In this document: positions 1-5,145 of the stretch, in pieces
How the letters are laid out: each line of letters begins with the position of its first letter
Numbering within the stretch: the first letter of the stretch is position 1
Assembly: GCA_903932565.1 (NCBI GenBank)
Contig: CAIZGQ010000095.1
Span: 1-5,145, forward strand
Reading direction: 5' to 3'
DNA from: an uncultured Hyphomicrobiales bacterium
GTDB taxonomy: Bacteria; Pseudomonadota; Alphaproteobacteria; Rhizobiales; Beijerinckiaceae
Length of the DNA: 5,145 nucleotides
Position numbers and translations under genes: made by a program
The notes under the pieces: model-generated
What the model was told of the DNA's origin: nothing
The model's database searches: none
Seen by the model: the letters and a program-made list of their open reading frames with translations, nothing else

Positions 1-804
1 GCGGCCGCTGTGTTTCCCATGCAGCGGCTGGGCCACGAAGTCTGGCCAATTCACACCGTGCAATTCTCCAACCACACGGGCTATGGCGCGTGGCGCGGCG
101 AGGTGTTCCCGGCGTCGCTGATCGACGCCTGCCTGCAGGGCATCGAGGATCGTGGCGTGCTGGCGACCTGTCAGGGCGTGCTGTCGGGCTACATGGGATC
201 GGCTGCAACCGGCGAGGCCATTCTACGCGCGGCTACCCGCGTCAAGGCACTCAATCCCGATGCCCTGTGGTGCTGCGATCCTGTCATCGGCGATGTGGGG
301 CGCGGGATCTATGTGCAGAGCGGTATTCCGGAATTCATCCGCGATCACGCCCTTCCACAGGCAAACATCCTCACACCCAATCAGTTTGAGCTGGAGTGGC
401 TGGCGGGCCACGCCACAATCAGCCTTGACGACACCAGGCGCGCGCTGACAGCCCTCCATGCGCGGGGTCCCAAGACGATTTTGGTGACGTCATGGCGGGG
501 CGAGACGACGCCGACGGGATCGCTCGACCTCCTGGCCTCCGATGCCAGTGGGCTTTTCCGGCTGCGCACACCGTTGCTCGATGTCGAGGTCAATGGCGCG
601 GGCGACGCGATTGCAGCGATGTTTTTTGTGCATTGGCTGCGCACCAGATCAGCTGCCGAGGCTTTGGCAGCCGCAGGTTCGGCGATATGGGGCATTCTTG
701 CGAAAACCGCCGCAGCCAAGTCCCGCGAGCTGATGCTGGTTCAAGCGCAGCAGGAGATTGTCGCCCCCAGTCGCTTGTTTGTGGCTGAAAACCTTGGAAT
801 TTGA
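1..804 (+). CDS. pdxY: Pyridoxal kinase PdxY, N-terminus cut by the window edge
   Basis: This is a pyridoxal kinase of the ribokinase superfamily. It phosphorylates pyridoxal with ATP to pyridoxal 5'-phosphate in the cytoplasm (vitamin B6 salvage). The open frame runs from base 1, with 267 residues visible. The opening residues AAAVFPMQRLG line up with SAAEFPMRRLG of E. coli PdxY (from memory), so about 19 residues and the true start lie to the left. The GTG at base 10 is internal, not the start. Family marks are TVQFSNHTGYG (about 26-36 of the visible protein), LSGYMGSA (61-68), the CDPV strand (92-95), TPNQFELEWL (125-134) and the anion-hole/catalytic loop NGAGDA near the C-terminus, whose Asp (codon 604-606) is the expected catalytic base. 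The PL-contacting Cys122 of the E. coli enzyme appears to be Ile here (GRGIYV). The stop is TGA at 802-804. A bifunctional PdxK/ThiD-type enzyme is less likely, given the PdxY-like N-terminal motifs. Confidence 0.93.
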   Translation, partial: AAAVFPMQRLGHEVWPIHTVQFSNHTGYGAWRGEVFPASLIDACLQGIEDRGVLATCQGVLSGYMGSAATGEAILRAATRVKALNPDALWCCDPVIGDVGRGIYVQSGIPEFIRDHALPQANILTPNQFELEWLAGHATISLDDTRRALTALHARGPKTILVTSWRGETTPTGSLDLLASDASGLFRLRTPLLDVEVNGAGDAIAAMFFVHWLRTRSAAEALAAAGSAIWGILAKTAAAKSRELMLVQAQQEIVAPSRLFVAENLGI

Positions 805-825
805 GGCTTTGGACGTTGCTGAGAT

Positions 826-843
826 CGTGGCGGAAAAGCCACG
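826..843 (+). other. Small hairpin after pdxY, possible weak terminator
   Basis: Arms CGTGGC (826-831) and GCCACG (838-843) pair perfectly around the loop GGAAAA, 22 bases after the pdxY stop. No run of T follows on the plus strand, so it is not a canonical intrinsic terminator. It may only slow polymerase or protect the 3' end of the mRNA. A 6-bp perfect stem can arise by chance. Confidence 0.3.
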
Positions 844-878
844 GCGGTCCAGAAAAAGCCCACAAACGACCGAATTGG

Positions 879-908
879 TTGACGTATCCCGCGTGCGCTG
901 CAGAAACT
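879..908 (+). promoter_or_regulatory. Candidate promoter for the L,D-transpeptidase gene
   Basis: TTGACG at 879-884 is a good -35 element. An 18-base spacer leads to GAAACT at 903-908, a poor -10 (3 of 6 consensus bases). Its place in the gap just before the gene at 946 supports it. The -10 match is weak, and read-through from pdxY is an alternative. Confidence 0.3.
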
Positions 909-921
909 GTGTTCTTGCGAT

Positions 922-936
922 TTAAACTTCGTTTTA
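922..936 (+). promoter_or_regulatory. CtrA-box-like motif TTAA-N7-TTTA
   Basis: TTAA at 922-925, seven bases, then TTTA at 933-936 match the alphaproteobacterial CtrA site (TTAA-N7-TTAA) at 7 of 8 bases. It lies immediately upstream of, and overlaps by one base, the AGGA ribosome binding site of the next gene. The motif is short and AT-rich and can easily occur by chance. The assignment also depends on the host having CtrA, which is inferred. Confidence 0.2.
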
Positions 937-945
937 GGACAGCCC

Positions 946-1575
946 ATGCAGAACGTCTCACGCCGTGCATTTTTGGTTGGCGCGCCACTCGCGCTCGCAG
1001 GTTGCGCCGGCGATTTGTCCCTGGGTGGCGGCAACCCGAGCGCCATGTATGGCCCCATGAGCGGCGAGCGCTTTCGTGTGGAGCCGATCAATTACGGATC
1101 GATTGATTCGCAGTTCTATCGGCAGGAAGTCATGTTCTCCTCGACCGAGGCGCCCGGTACGATCATTGTCGATCCGAGCAAGCATTTCCTCTATCAGGTT
1201 CGCGGCAATGGCCGCGCCATGCGCTACGGCGTTGGCGTAGGGCGCGATGGCTTCCGTTGGAACGGACAGGCCCGCATCGCCCGCAAGGCAGATTGGCCAA
1301 ACTGGTATCCGCCGGCGGAGATGCAGCTGCGCGACCGGCGCGCTGCCAAATATGCAGGCGGTATGCCCGGCGGCACCGACAACCCATTGGGTGCGCGCGC
1401 CATGTATCTGTATCAGGGCGATAAGGACACGCTGTACCGCATCCACGGCACCACAGAGCCCGACTCAATTGGCAAGTCGATGTCGAGCGGCTGCATCCGC
1501 CTGCTCAACCAGGACATTATCGATCTCTACAACCACACACCGGTTGGCACGAAGGTGATCGTTCGCGGCGCATAA
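946..1575 (+). CDS. L,D-transpeptidase (YkuD family), Tat-exported lipoprotein
   Basis: A complete protein of 209 residues. L,D-transpeptidases form 3-3 cross-links in peptidoglycan or attach proteins to it, acting in the periplasm. The leader has a twin-arginine motif SRRAFL (residues 5-10), a short hydrophobic stretch and a lipobox LAGC with Cys20. It is therefore predicted to be exported by Tat and lipidated at Cys20. A linker of about 50 residues is followed by the YkuD domain (about 71-207). The catalytic signature is complete: HGT (167-169, His167) and SSGCIRL (180-186, nucleophile Cys183, Arg185). No LysM or peptidoglycan-binding repeat is seen. The start is supported by AGGA at 936-939, six bases before ATG. 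A strong terminator follows, so the transcript probably ends here. The family assignment is firm. Which cross-link or substrate it handles cannot be read from sequence. Hyphomicrobiales usually carry many paralogues, so no specific symbol is given. Confidence 0.95.
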   Translation: MQNVSRRAFLVGAPLALAGCAGDLSLGGGNPSAMYGPMSGERFRVEPINYGSIDSQFYRQEVMFSSTEAPGTIIVDPSKHFLYQVRGNGRAMRYGVGVGRDGFRWNGQARIARKADWPNWYPPAEMQLRDRRAAKYAGGMPGGTDNPLGARAMYLYQGDKDTLYRIHGTTEPDSIGKSMSSGCIRLLNQDIIDLYNHTPVGTKVIVRGA

Positions 1576-1600
1576 GCTGTTCTGTGGCGAATGAATTCAA

Positions 1601-1633
1601 GGGAGATGGCGCAAGCCGTCTCCCTTTTTGTTT
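1601..1633 (+). terminator. Intrinsic terminator after the L,D-transpeptidase gene
   Basis: A 10-bp stem, GGGAGATGGC (1601-1610) with GCCGTCTCCC (1615-1624), has one G-U pair and a GCAA tetraloop. It is followed by TTTTTGTTT (1625-1633). It begins 25 bases after the stop codon. This is a canonical Rho-independent terminator in the plus direction and separates this gene from the hydrolase gene. Confidence 0.92.
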
Positions 1634-1690
1634 GAGCTGCTTTTTGAGTGCGCTGCGGCCTTTCGAGACAGCCCCTGACAGGCTTGTGAT

Positions 1691-1719
1691 TTGACCCCTG
1701 GCGCCGCCGCCGGTTTGCT
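1691..1719 (+). promoter_or_regulatory. Candidate promoter for the dienelactone hydrolase gene
   Basis: TTGACC at 1691-1696 resembles a -35 element. A 17-base spacer leads to TTTGCT at 1714-1719, a weak -10 (3 of 6). The gene at 1762 needs its own promoter because a strong terminator lies upstream, and this is the best pair seen in the gap at 1634-1761. The exact boxes are uncertain. Confidence 0.35.
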
Positions 1720-1761
1720 TCGGACGTCGCATCGCGCGGCCGCAAGAGGACTTCAAATCCG

Positions 1762-2622
1762 ATGGATCAACGCATCATCGATCTCTACGACGATTTCGTG
1801 CACACGCACTTTGACCGCCGCCTGTTTCTCGACAAGGCCGCCAAGGTGCTTGGCTCGGCAGCGGCCGCGGCCGCCGTGCTCCCCCTGCTCCAGTCGAACT
1901 ACGCGCTGGCAGCAGTGGTCGCGCCCGATGACAAGCGCATCAAGACGCAGACCGTCACCTTCAAGGGCAGTACCGGCGACGTGAAGGCCTATCTGGCCAC
2001 GCCGGCCGCTGCGGGCAAGCGCGGCAGCGTCATCGTTGTCCACCAGAACCGTGGTCTCAACCCGCATATCAACGATGTCGCGCGCCGTCTGGCTGTGGAT
2101 GGCTTTGACGCCCTCGCGGTGGACTTCCTGTCGCCGCTTGGCGGCACGCCGCCGGTGGAAGACGACGCGATGAAGCTGTTCGCGAAAGTTGATCGCAAGC
2201 TTGTAGTGGCGGATGCGATAGCCGCCGGGGCCTGGCTGCGCAGCCAGCCCGACAGCAATGGCAAGGTTGGGATCATCGGCTTTTGCTGGGGCGGTGGTAT
2301 CGTCAATCTGGTCGCCGAGGCTGATCCCAAGCTCAATGGCGGTGTCGTGTATTATGGCGAAGCGCCGCCGCTCGACGAGGTCAAGGCGATCAAAGCGCCC
2401 CTTCTCCTCAATTATGCCGATCCCAAGATCGACACCCGGATTGGCGCTGGCCTGCCTGCGTTTGAAGACGCGCTGAAAGCCGCGAAGGTCAATTTCAGCT
2501 TCCACACCTACGAGGGCGTCAATCACGCTTTCAACGACGACACGGGGGCCCGGTTTGACGCACCAGCCGCCAAGCTCGCGTGGGAGCGCACCATGGCGTT
2601 CTTCAAGAAACACCTCGCCTGA
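1762..2622 (+). CDS. Dienelactone hydrolase family protein with twin-arginine-type leader
   Basis: A complete alpha/beta hydrolase of 286 residues, related to carboxymethylenebutenolidase (dienelactone hydrolase). Classical members open dienelactones in chlorocatechol breakdown; the substrate of this exported-type branch is not known to me. The catalytic triad is visible: Cys175 in GFCWGG (173-178), Asp224 in the DTRI segment (the nearby Asp220 is an alternative) and His255 in GVNHAF (252-257). HQNRGLNPHI (94-103) is the usual oxyanion/cap region. The leader has an unusually long n-region (residues 1-17), DRRLFL (18-23), an alanine-rich stretch (33-38) and a plausible signal-peptidase site after ALA or ALAA near residues 48-51. 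This suggests Tat export to the periplasm. A start further in would remove the n-region, which I recall as conserved in this branch. AGAGGA at 1745-1750 lies 11 bases before ATG, slightly long spacing. The gene lies between two terminators and so is probably monocistronic. Confidence 0.92.
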   Translation: MDQRIIDLYDDFVHTHFDRRLFLDKAAKVLGSAAAAAAVLPLLQSNYALAAVVAPDDKRIKTQTVTFKGSTGDVKAYLATPAAAGKRGSVIVVHQNRGLNPHINDVARRLAVDGFDALAVDFLSPLGGTPPVEDDAMKLFAKVDRKLVVADAIAAGAWLRSQPDSNGKVGIIGFCWGGGIVNLVAEADPKLNGGVVYYGEAPPLDEVKAIKAPLLLNYADPKIDTRIGAGLPAFEDALKAAKVNFSFHTYEGVNHAFNDDTGARFDAPAAKLAWERTMAFFKKHLA

Positions 2623-2657
2623 GCCAAGCTCTCGGCTGAACGAAGCCCCAAAACGCA

Positions 2658-2683
2658 ATCAGCTGGCCCAAGGGCCAGCTGAT
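2658..2683. terminator. Perfect 12-bp hairpin between convergent genes, probable bidirectional terminator
   Basis: ATCAGCTGGCCC (2658-2669) and its exact complement GGGCCAGCTGAT (2672-2683) are separated by AA. The hairpin lies 35 bases after the hydrolase stop on the plus strand and 25 bases after the stop of the minus-strand gene. Read on the minus strand it is followed by TGCGTTTTGG, a modest T tract. On the plus strand no T tract follows. It therefore best fits as terminator of the minus-strand gene, with some effect on the plus strand. Confidence 0.7.
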
Positions 2684-2708
2684 CAGGGTCGTCCACGTCT
2701 TGAAAAGA

Positions 2709-3035
2709 TCAGCCCGCAATCAGCGTCGGACGCATGAGATTGCGCTGCAAGGCGCGGGCGCGCAGCGACAACGACAGGGACATCGGATCACTTGAGCGCA
2801 TCTCGCTGACAAAGTCCGCTGTCTCATGCAGGCGACGCAAGTGCGCGGCCGCATCGGGCGAACCGTTGATCAGAGATTCCTCTGCATTCACGATGCAACG
2901 TGTGAGGTTGCGACGAACAGCAGGCGGCTGCGCATCAAGCAAAGCCCGAAGTTCTTTCACGTGGTCTAGAACGGCTTCGCGAGACTCTGGCACGCTATCC
3001 TGTGCCACTCGCGGGCCGGAAAAATTGGGCGTCAT
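2709..3035 (-). CDS. Small hypothetical protein, 108 residues, downstream of clpB
   Basis: I do not recognise this protein and assign no function. It is soluble-looking, with no signal peptide or membrane segment. It appears mostly helical, with helices likely at about 16-36, 37-52, 58-80 and 86-101. It is rich in Arg, Leu, Ala and Glu. The C-terminal part has the repetitive segment MSLSLSLRARALQRNL (85-100). One Cys is present (Cys47). The ATG at 3033-3035 is chosen because GGGAG lies seven bases upstream on the minus strand. A longer frame opens with an ATG at 3111-3113, which adds 26 residues including three Cys but has no ribosome binding site. It is codirectional with clpB across a 187-base gap, with a promoter candidate of its own. 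It is preferred over the antisense frame because its composition is protein-like while the antisense translation is Arg/Ser/Cys-rich. A terminator-like hairpin follows the stop. Confidence 0.68.
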   Translation of the reverse strand: MTPNFSGPRVAQDSVPESREAVLDHVKELRALLDAQPPAVRRNLTRCIVNAEESLINGSPDAAAHLRRLHETADFVSEMRSSDPMSLSLSLRARALQRNLMRPTLIAG

Positions 3036-3042
3036 GCACCAG

Positions 3043-3047
3043 CTCCC
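3043..3047 (-). promoter_or_regulatory. Ribosome binding site that decides the start of the small gene
   Basis: The minus strand reads GGGAG at 3047-3043, seven bases before the ATG at 3035-3033. The upstream alternative ATG (3113-3111) has no comparable purine-rich site. This favours the 108-residue form over a 134-residue one. Confidence 0.6.
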
Positions 3048-3112
3048 GAACAATTCATCCCTGCATTGGGACGACTCTGTCTTGCACTCAAGCTGGTTAA
3101 CGACTTCCGCCA

Positions 3113-3125
3113 TGACGTAACGTCA
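3113..3125. promoter_or_regulatory. Palindrome TGACGT-A-ACGTCA, operator candidate
   Basis: A perfect 6-bp inverted repeat around a single A. It falls about where transcription would begin from the minus-strand promoter candidate at 3130-3157, a typical place for a repressor site. Further CGTCA copies lie at 3152-3156 and 3171-3175. The binding protein is unknown and the operator role is inferred from position and symmetry only. Confidence 0.35.
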
Positions 3126-3129
3126 GTCG

Positions 3130-3157
3130 GCAATAAAGTGAAAATATTTATCGTCAA
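3130..3157 (-). promoter_or_regulatory. Candidate minus-strand promoter for the small gene
   Basis: On the minus strand TTGACG (3157-3152) is followed by a 16-base AT-rich spacer and TATTGC (3135-3130), matching a -35/-10 pair at 5 and 3 of 6 bases. Transcription would start near 3123, giving a leader of about 90 bases to the ATG at 3035. The alternative ATG at 3113 would have a leader of only about 10 bases. The surrounding 45 bases (about 3128-3172) are distinctly AT-rich against the window. Confidence 0.45.
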
Positions 3158-3176
3158 ACTTATGTCTATTCGTCAG

Positions 3177-3211
3177 CCGACCTGTGCGCCCAACGTCTGC
3201 GCACAGGCCGG
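3177..3211 (-). terminator. Strong hairpin just after clpB, possible terminator or attenuator
   Basis: CCTGTGCGC (3181-3189) pairs perfectly with GCGCACAGG (3199-3207) around a nine-base loop. Three more pairs extend the stem beyond one mismatch (3177-3179 with 3209-3211). It begins 11 bases after the clpB stop. No T run follows on the minus strand, so termination would be incomplete or Rho-aided, or the stem may protect the mRNA 3' end. Confidence 0.5.
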
Positions 3212-3222
3212 TGTTTCGTGGC

Positions 3223-5145
3223 CTAGTGACCCTTGGGAAACCGCACCACTGTCTCGGCATCGGGCTTGACCAGGCGTGCGGGATCAACCGAAGGCTGGCC
3301 CACGGGCTTGCCGTTGATGGTCAGCTGCTTGTTGGCCGCTGACATCGTCACCGTTTCGCCATCGCGAATGGATCCATCGAGAATCATTTCGGCCAACGGG
3401 TCCTGCACCTGCTTCTGGATCACGCGCTTGAGCGGGCGCGCGCCATAGGCTGGGTCGTAGCCTCTATCGGCGAGCCACTGGCGTGCCTTGGCGTCGAGAT
3501 CCAGAATGATCTTGCGATCCTCCAGCAGCTTCAAAAGCCGCAGGATCTGGATGTCGACGATCGCCGCCATGTCCTGCCGGGCAAGCCGATGGAACAGGAT
3601 GATCTCATCGATGCGGTTAAGGAACTCGGGCCGGAAATGCCCGCGCACCACTTGCATGACTTCATCGTGAACTGCGCTGGATTCCTCGCCCTCCTTTTGC
3701 AGGACGAGATATTCGGCACCAAGGTTTGACGTCATGATAATGAGCACATTGCGGAAATCCACCGTGCGCCCCTGGCCATCGGTCAGGCGACCATCGTCCA
3801 GCACCTGCAGCAGCACGTTGAACACATCAGGATGGGCTTTTTCGATTTCGTCGAACAGCACCACCTGAAAAGGCCTGCGCCGTACCGCTTCTGTCAGCGC
3901 GCCACCTTCCTCGTAACCCACATAGCCCGGAGGCGCACCGATGAGGCGGGCGACCGAGTGCTTCTCCATATATTCAGACATGTCGATGCGCACGAGCGCC
4001 GTCTCGTCATCGAAGAGAAAGCTCGCGAGCGCCTTGGTGAGTTCGGTCTTGCCCACACCGGTGGGTCCCAGGAACATGAACGAGCCAATCGGGCGATTGG
4101 GATCCTGCAGCCCGGCCCGCGCGCGCCGCACAGCGGTTGAAACCGCATGCACAGCTTCGTCCTGACCCACGACGCGCTTGGACAAAAGCTCTTCCATCTT
4201 GAGGAGCTTGTCGCGCTCACCTTCCAGCATCTTGTCGACAGGCACACCGGTCCAGCGCGACACCACCTGCGCGATGTCGTTGGCCGTCACTGCCTCGTTG
4301 ACGAGGGCGGTCGCCGTTGCGCCTTCATTGGACTCGAGCTTTTTCTCAAGGTCCGGGATCACGCCATAGGCGAGCCGGCCAGCTTCCGCATAATCGCCCT
4401 TGCGCTGGGCATTGGCGAGATCGGTACGAGCCTGCTCCAACTGCTCCTTGAAGCGCTGGGCCTCACCAAGCTTATCCTTCTCAGCCCGCCAGCGGGCCGT
4501 AATGAGCTGCGACTTTTCTTCCAAGTCCGCCAGCTCACCTTCGAGCTTGCCAAGCCGATCGCGCGAGGCTGGATCGGTCTCCTTCTTCAGTGCTTCCTGC
4601 TCGATCTTCAACTGCACGATGCGCCGGTCGAATTCATCGAGCTCCTCGGGCTTGGAATCGACCTGCATGCGCAGGCGCGAGGCGGCTTCGTCCACAAGGT
4701 CGATGGCTTTGTCGGGCAGAAACCGGTCGGCGATGTAGCGATTGGACAATGTCGCCGCCGACACGATAGCCGCGTCCGTGATGCGCACGCCGTGATGGAG
4801 TTCGTATTTTTCCTTGAGGCCACGCAGGATCGAGATCGTATCCTCGACTGTCGGCTCGGAGACGAACACCGGCTGAAAGCGCCGCGCCAGCGCTGCGTCT
4901 TTCTCGACGTGTTTGCGGAATTCATCGAGCGTGGTCGCGCCGATGCAATGCAATTCGCCACGCGCCAGTGCCGGTTTCAGCAGGTTGGACGCATCCATCG
5001 CCCCATCCGCCTTGCCAGCGCCCACCAGCGTGTGCATCTCGTCGATGAACAGGATGATACCACCGGCCGCGTCCGTCACTTCGTTGAGAACCGCCTTCAA
5101 ACGCTCCTCGAATTCGCCGCGATATTTTGCGCCCGCGATCAGCGA
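3223..5145 (-). CDS. clpB: ATP-dependent disaggregase ClpB (Hsp100), N-terminal part beyond window
   Basis: ClpB is a hexameric AAA+ chaperone in the cytoplasm. It pulls polypeptides out of aggregates with the DnaK system. The frame is open to base 5145, giving 640 visible residues. About 240 N-terminal residues (N-domain and Walker A of the first ATPase domain) lie beyond the edge. Visible in order: pore loop AKYRGEF (about 6-12), Walker B ILFIDE (31-36), ARRF with the arginine pair (87-90), a full-length coiled middle domain (about 167-287), second Walker A GPTGVGKT (360-367, bases 4045-4068), pore loop GYVGYEEGG (407-415), Walker B VVLFDE (428-433), sensor TSN (472-474), arginine finger in NRIDE (510-514) and sensor-2 GARPLKR (568-574). 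The middle domain marks it as ClpB rather than ClpA or ClpC. A tail of about 29 residues extends past the usual end. The TTG at 5100-5098 is internal, not a start. Heat-shock control is expected for the family, but its promoter lies outside the window. Confidence 0.97.
   Translation of the reverse strand, partial: SLIAGAKYRGEFEERLKAVLNEVTDAAGGIILFIDEMHTLVGAGKADGAMDASNLLKPALARGELHCIGATTLDEFRKHVEKDAALARRFQPVFVSEPTVEDTISILRGLKEKYELHHGVRITDAAIVSAATLSNRYIADRFLPDKAIDLVDEAASRLRMQVDSKPEELDEFDRRIVQLKIEQEALKKETDPASRDRLGKLEGELADLEEKSQLITARWRAEKDKLGEAQRFKEQLEQARTDLANAQRKGDYAEAGRLAYGVIPDLEKKLESNEGATATALVNEAVTANDIAQVVSRWTGVPVDKMLEGERDKLLKMEELLSKRVVGQDEAVHAVSTAVRRARAGLQDPNRPIGSFMFLGPTGVGKTELTKALASFLFDDETALVRIDMSEYMEKHSVARLIGAPPGYVGYEEGGALTEAVRRRPFQVVLFDEIEKAHPDVFNVLLQVLDDGRLTDGQGRTVDFRNVLIIMTSNLGAEYLVLQKEGEESSAVHDEVMQVVRGHFRPEFLNRIDEIILFHRLARQDMAAIVDIQILRLLKLLEDRKIILDLDAKARQWLADRGYDPAYGARPLKRVIQKQVQDPLAEMILDGSIRDGETVTMSAANKQLTINGKPVGQPSVDPARLVKPDAETVVRFPKGH

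Noticed and set aside
1..8. NotI site GCGGCCGC at the window start, suggesting a cloning junction
   Set aside because: It encodes the Ala-rich segment expected at that place in PdxY. The same 8-mer also occurs at 1736-1743 and 1861-1868, as expected in GC-rich DNA.
485..492. TGACGTCA palindrome resembling the sites near 3113
   Set aside because: It lies within the pdxY coding sequence and is explained by codons. No promoter or start is nearby.
1861..1875. GCGGCC direct repeat
   Set aside because: It encodes the alanine run in the hydrophobic part of the export leader, a common composition in GC-rich genomes and not a regulatory repeat.
1753..2658. Long minus-strand open frame opposite the dienelactone hydrolase gene
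   Set aside because: It mirrors the codon pattern of a GC-rich gene. The plus strand encodes a full catalytic triad and family motifs, so the minus frame is a shadow.
3036..3113. Longer 134-residue start (ATG at 3111-3113, minus strand) for the small gene
   Set aside because: No ribosome binding site precedes it, it would leave a leader of only about 10 bases from the best promoter candidate, and it sits inside the palindrome at 3113-3125. The ATG at 3033-3035 has GGGAG at proper spacing.
2734..3120. Plus-strand open frame opposite the small gene
   Set aside because: Its translation is rich in Arg, Ser and Cys in the manner of an antisense shadow, and no ribosome binding site was seen. The minus-strand reading is far more protein-like.
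5098..5100. TTG as a start codon for the clpB frame
   Set aside because: The frame stays open to the window edge and the residues before it (AGAKYRGEFEER) are conserved ClpB pore-loop sequence.

Overview
The window is a stretch of ordinary bacterial chromosome. It is GC-rich and densely coded, with AT-rich patches confined to the gaps between genes. The gene content, and especially the style of the proteins, suggests an alphaproteobacterium, most likely of the order Hyphomicrobiales (a Devosia-like organism is a guess). The signs are a Tat-type L,D-transpeptidase lipoprotein, a dienelactone hydrolase with a twin-arginine leader, and a ClpB with a C-terminal tail. This placement is inferred from protein style, not from any search.

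Layout: (1) Bases 1-804 (+) hold a pyridoxal kinase of the PdxY type that has lost about 19 N-terminal residues to the window edge. (2) Bases 805-945 are a gap with a small hairpin, a weak promoter candidate and a CtrA-box-like motif. (3) Bases 946-1575 (+) encode a complete L,D-transpeptidase of the YkuD family with a Tat lipoprotein leader, followed by a textbook intrinsic terminator at 1601-1633. (4) Bases 1762-2622 (+) encode a complete dienelactone-hydrolase-family protein with an exported-type leader. (5) A perfect 12-bp hairpin at 2658-2683 lies between convergent genes and probably ends transcription from both sides. (6) Bases 2709-3035 (-) encode a small protein of 108 residues that I do not recognise. 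(7) Bases 3036-3222 are a gap, partly AT-rich, with a minus-strand promoter candidate, a TGACGT-A-ACGTCA palindrome and a strong hairpin just after clpB. (8) Bases 3223-5145 (-) hold the C-terminal 640 residues of the disaggregase ClpB, cut by the right window edge.

The genes do not form one pathway. Three plus-strand genes, probably transcribed separately or nearly so, deal with vitamin B6 salvage, cell-wall cross-linking and an exported alpha/beta hydrolase. They face a minus-strand pair, clpB and the small unknown gene. I see no tRNA or rRNA gene, insertion sequence, CRISPR array or prophage. I found no convincing new system. The least explained part is the small gene downstream of clpB and its apparently own promoter and operator region.
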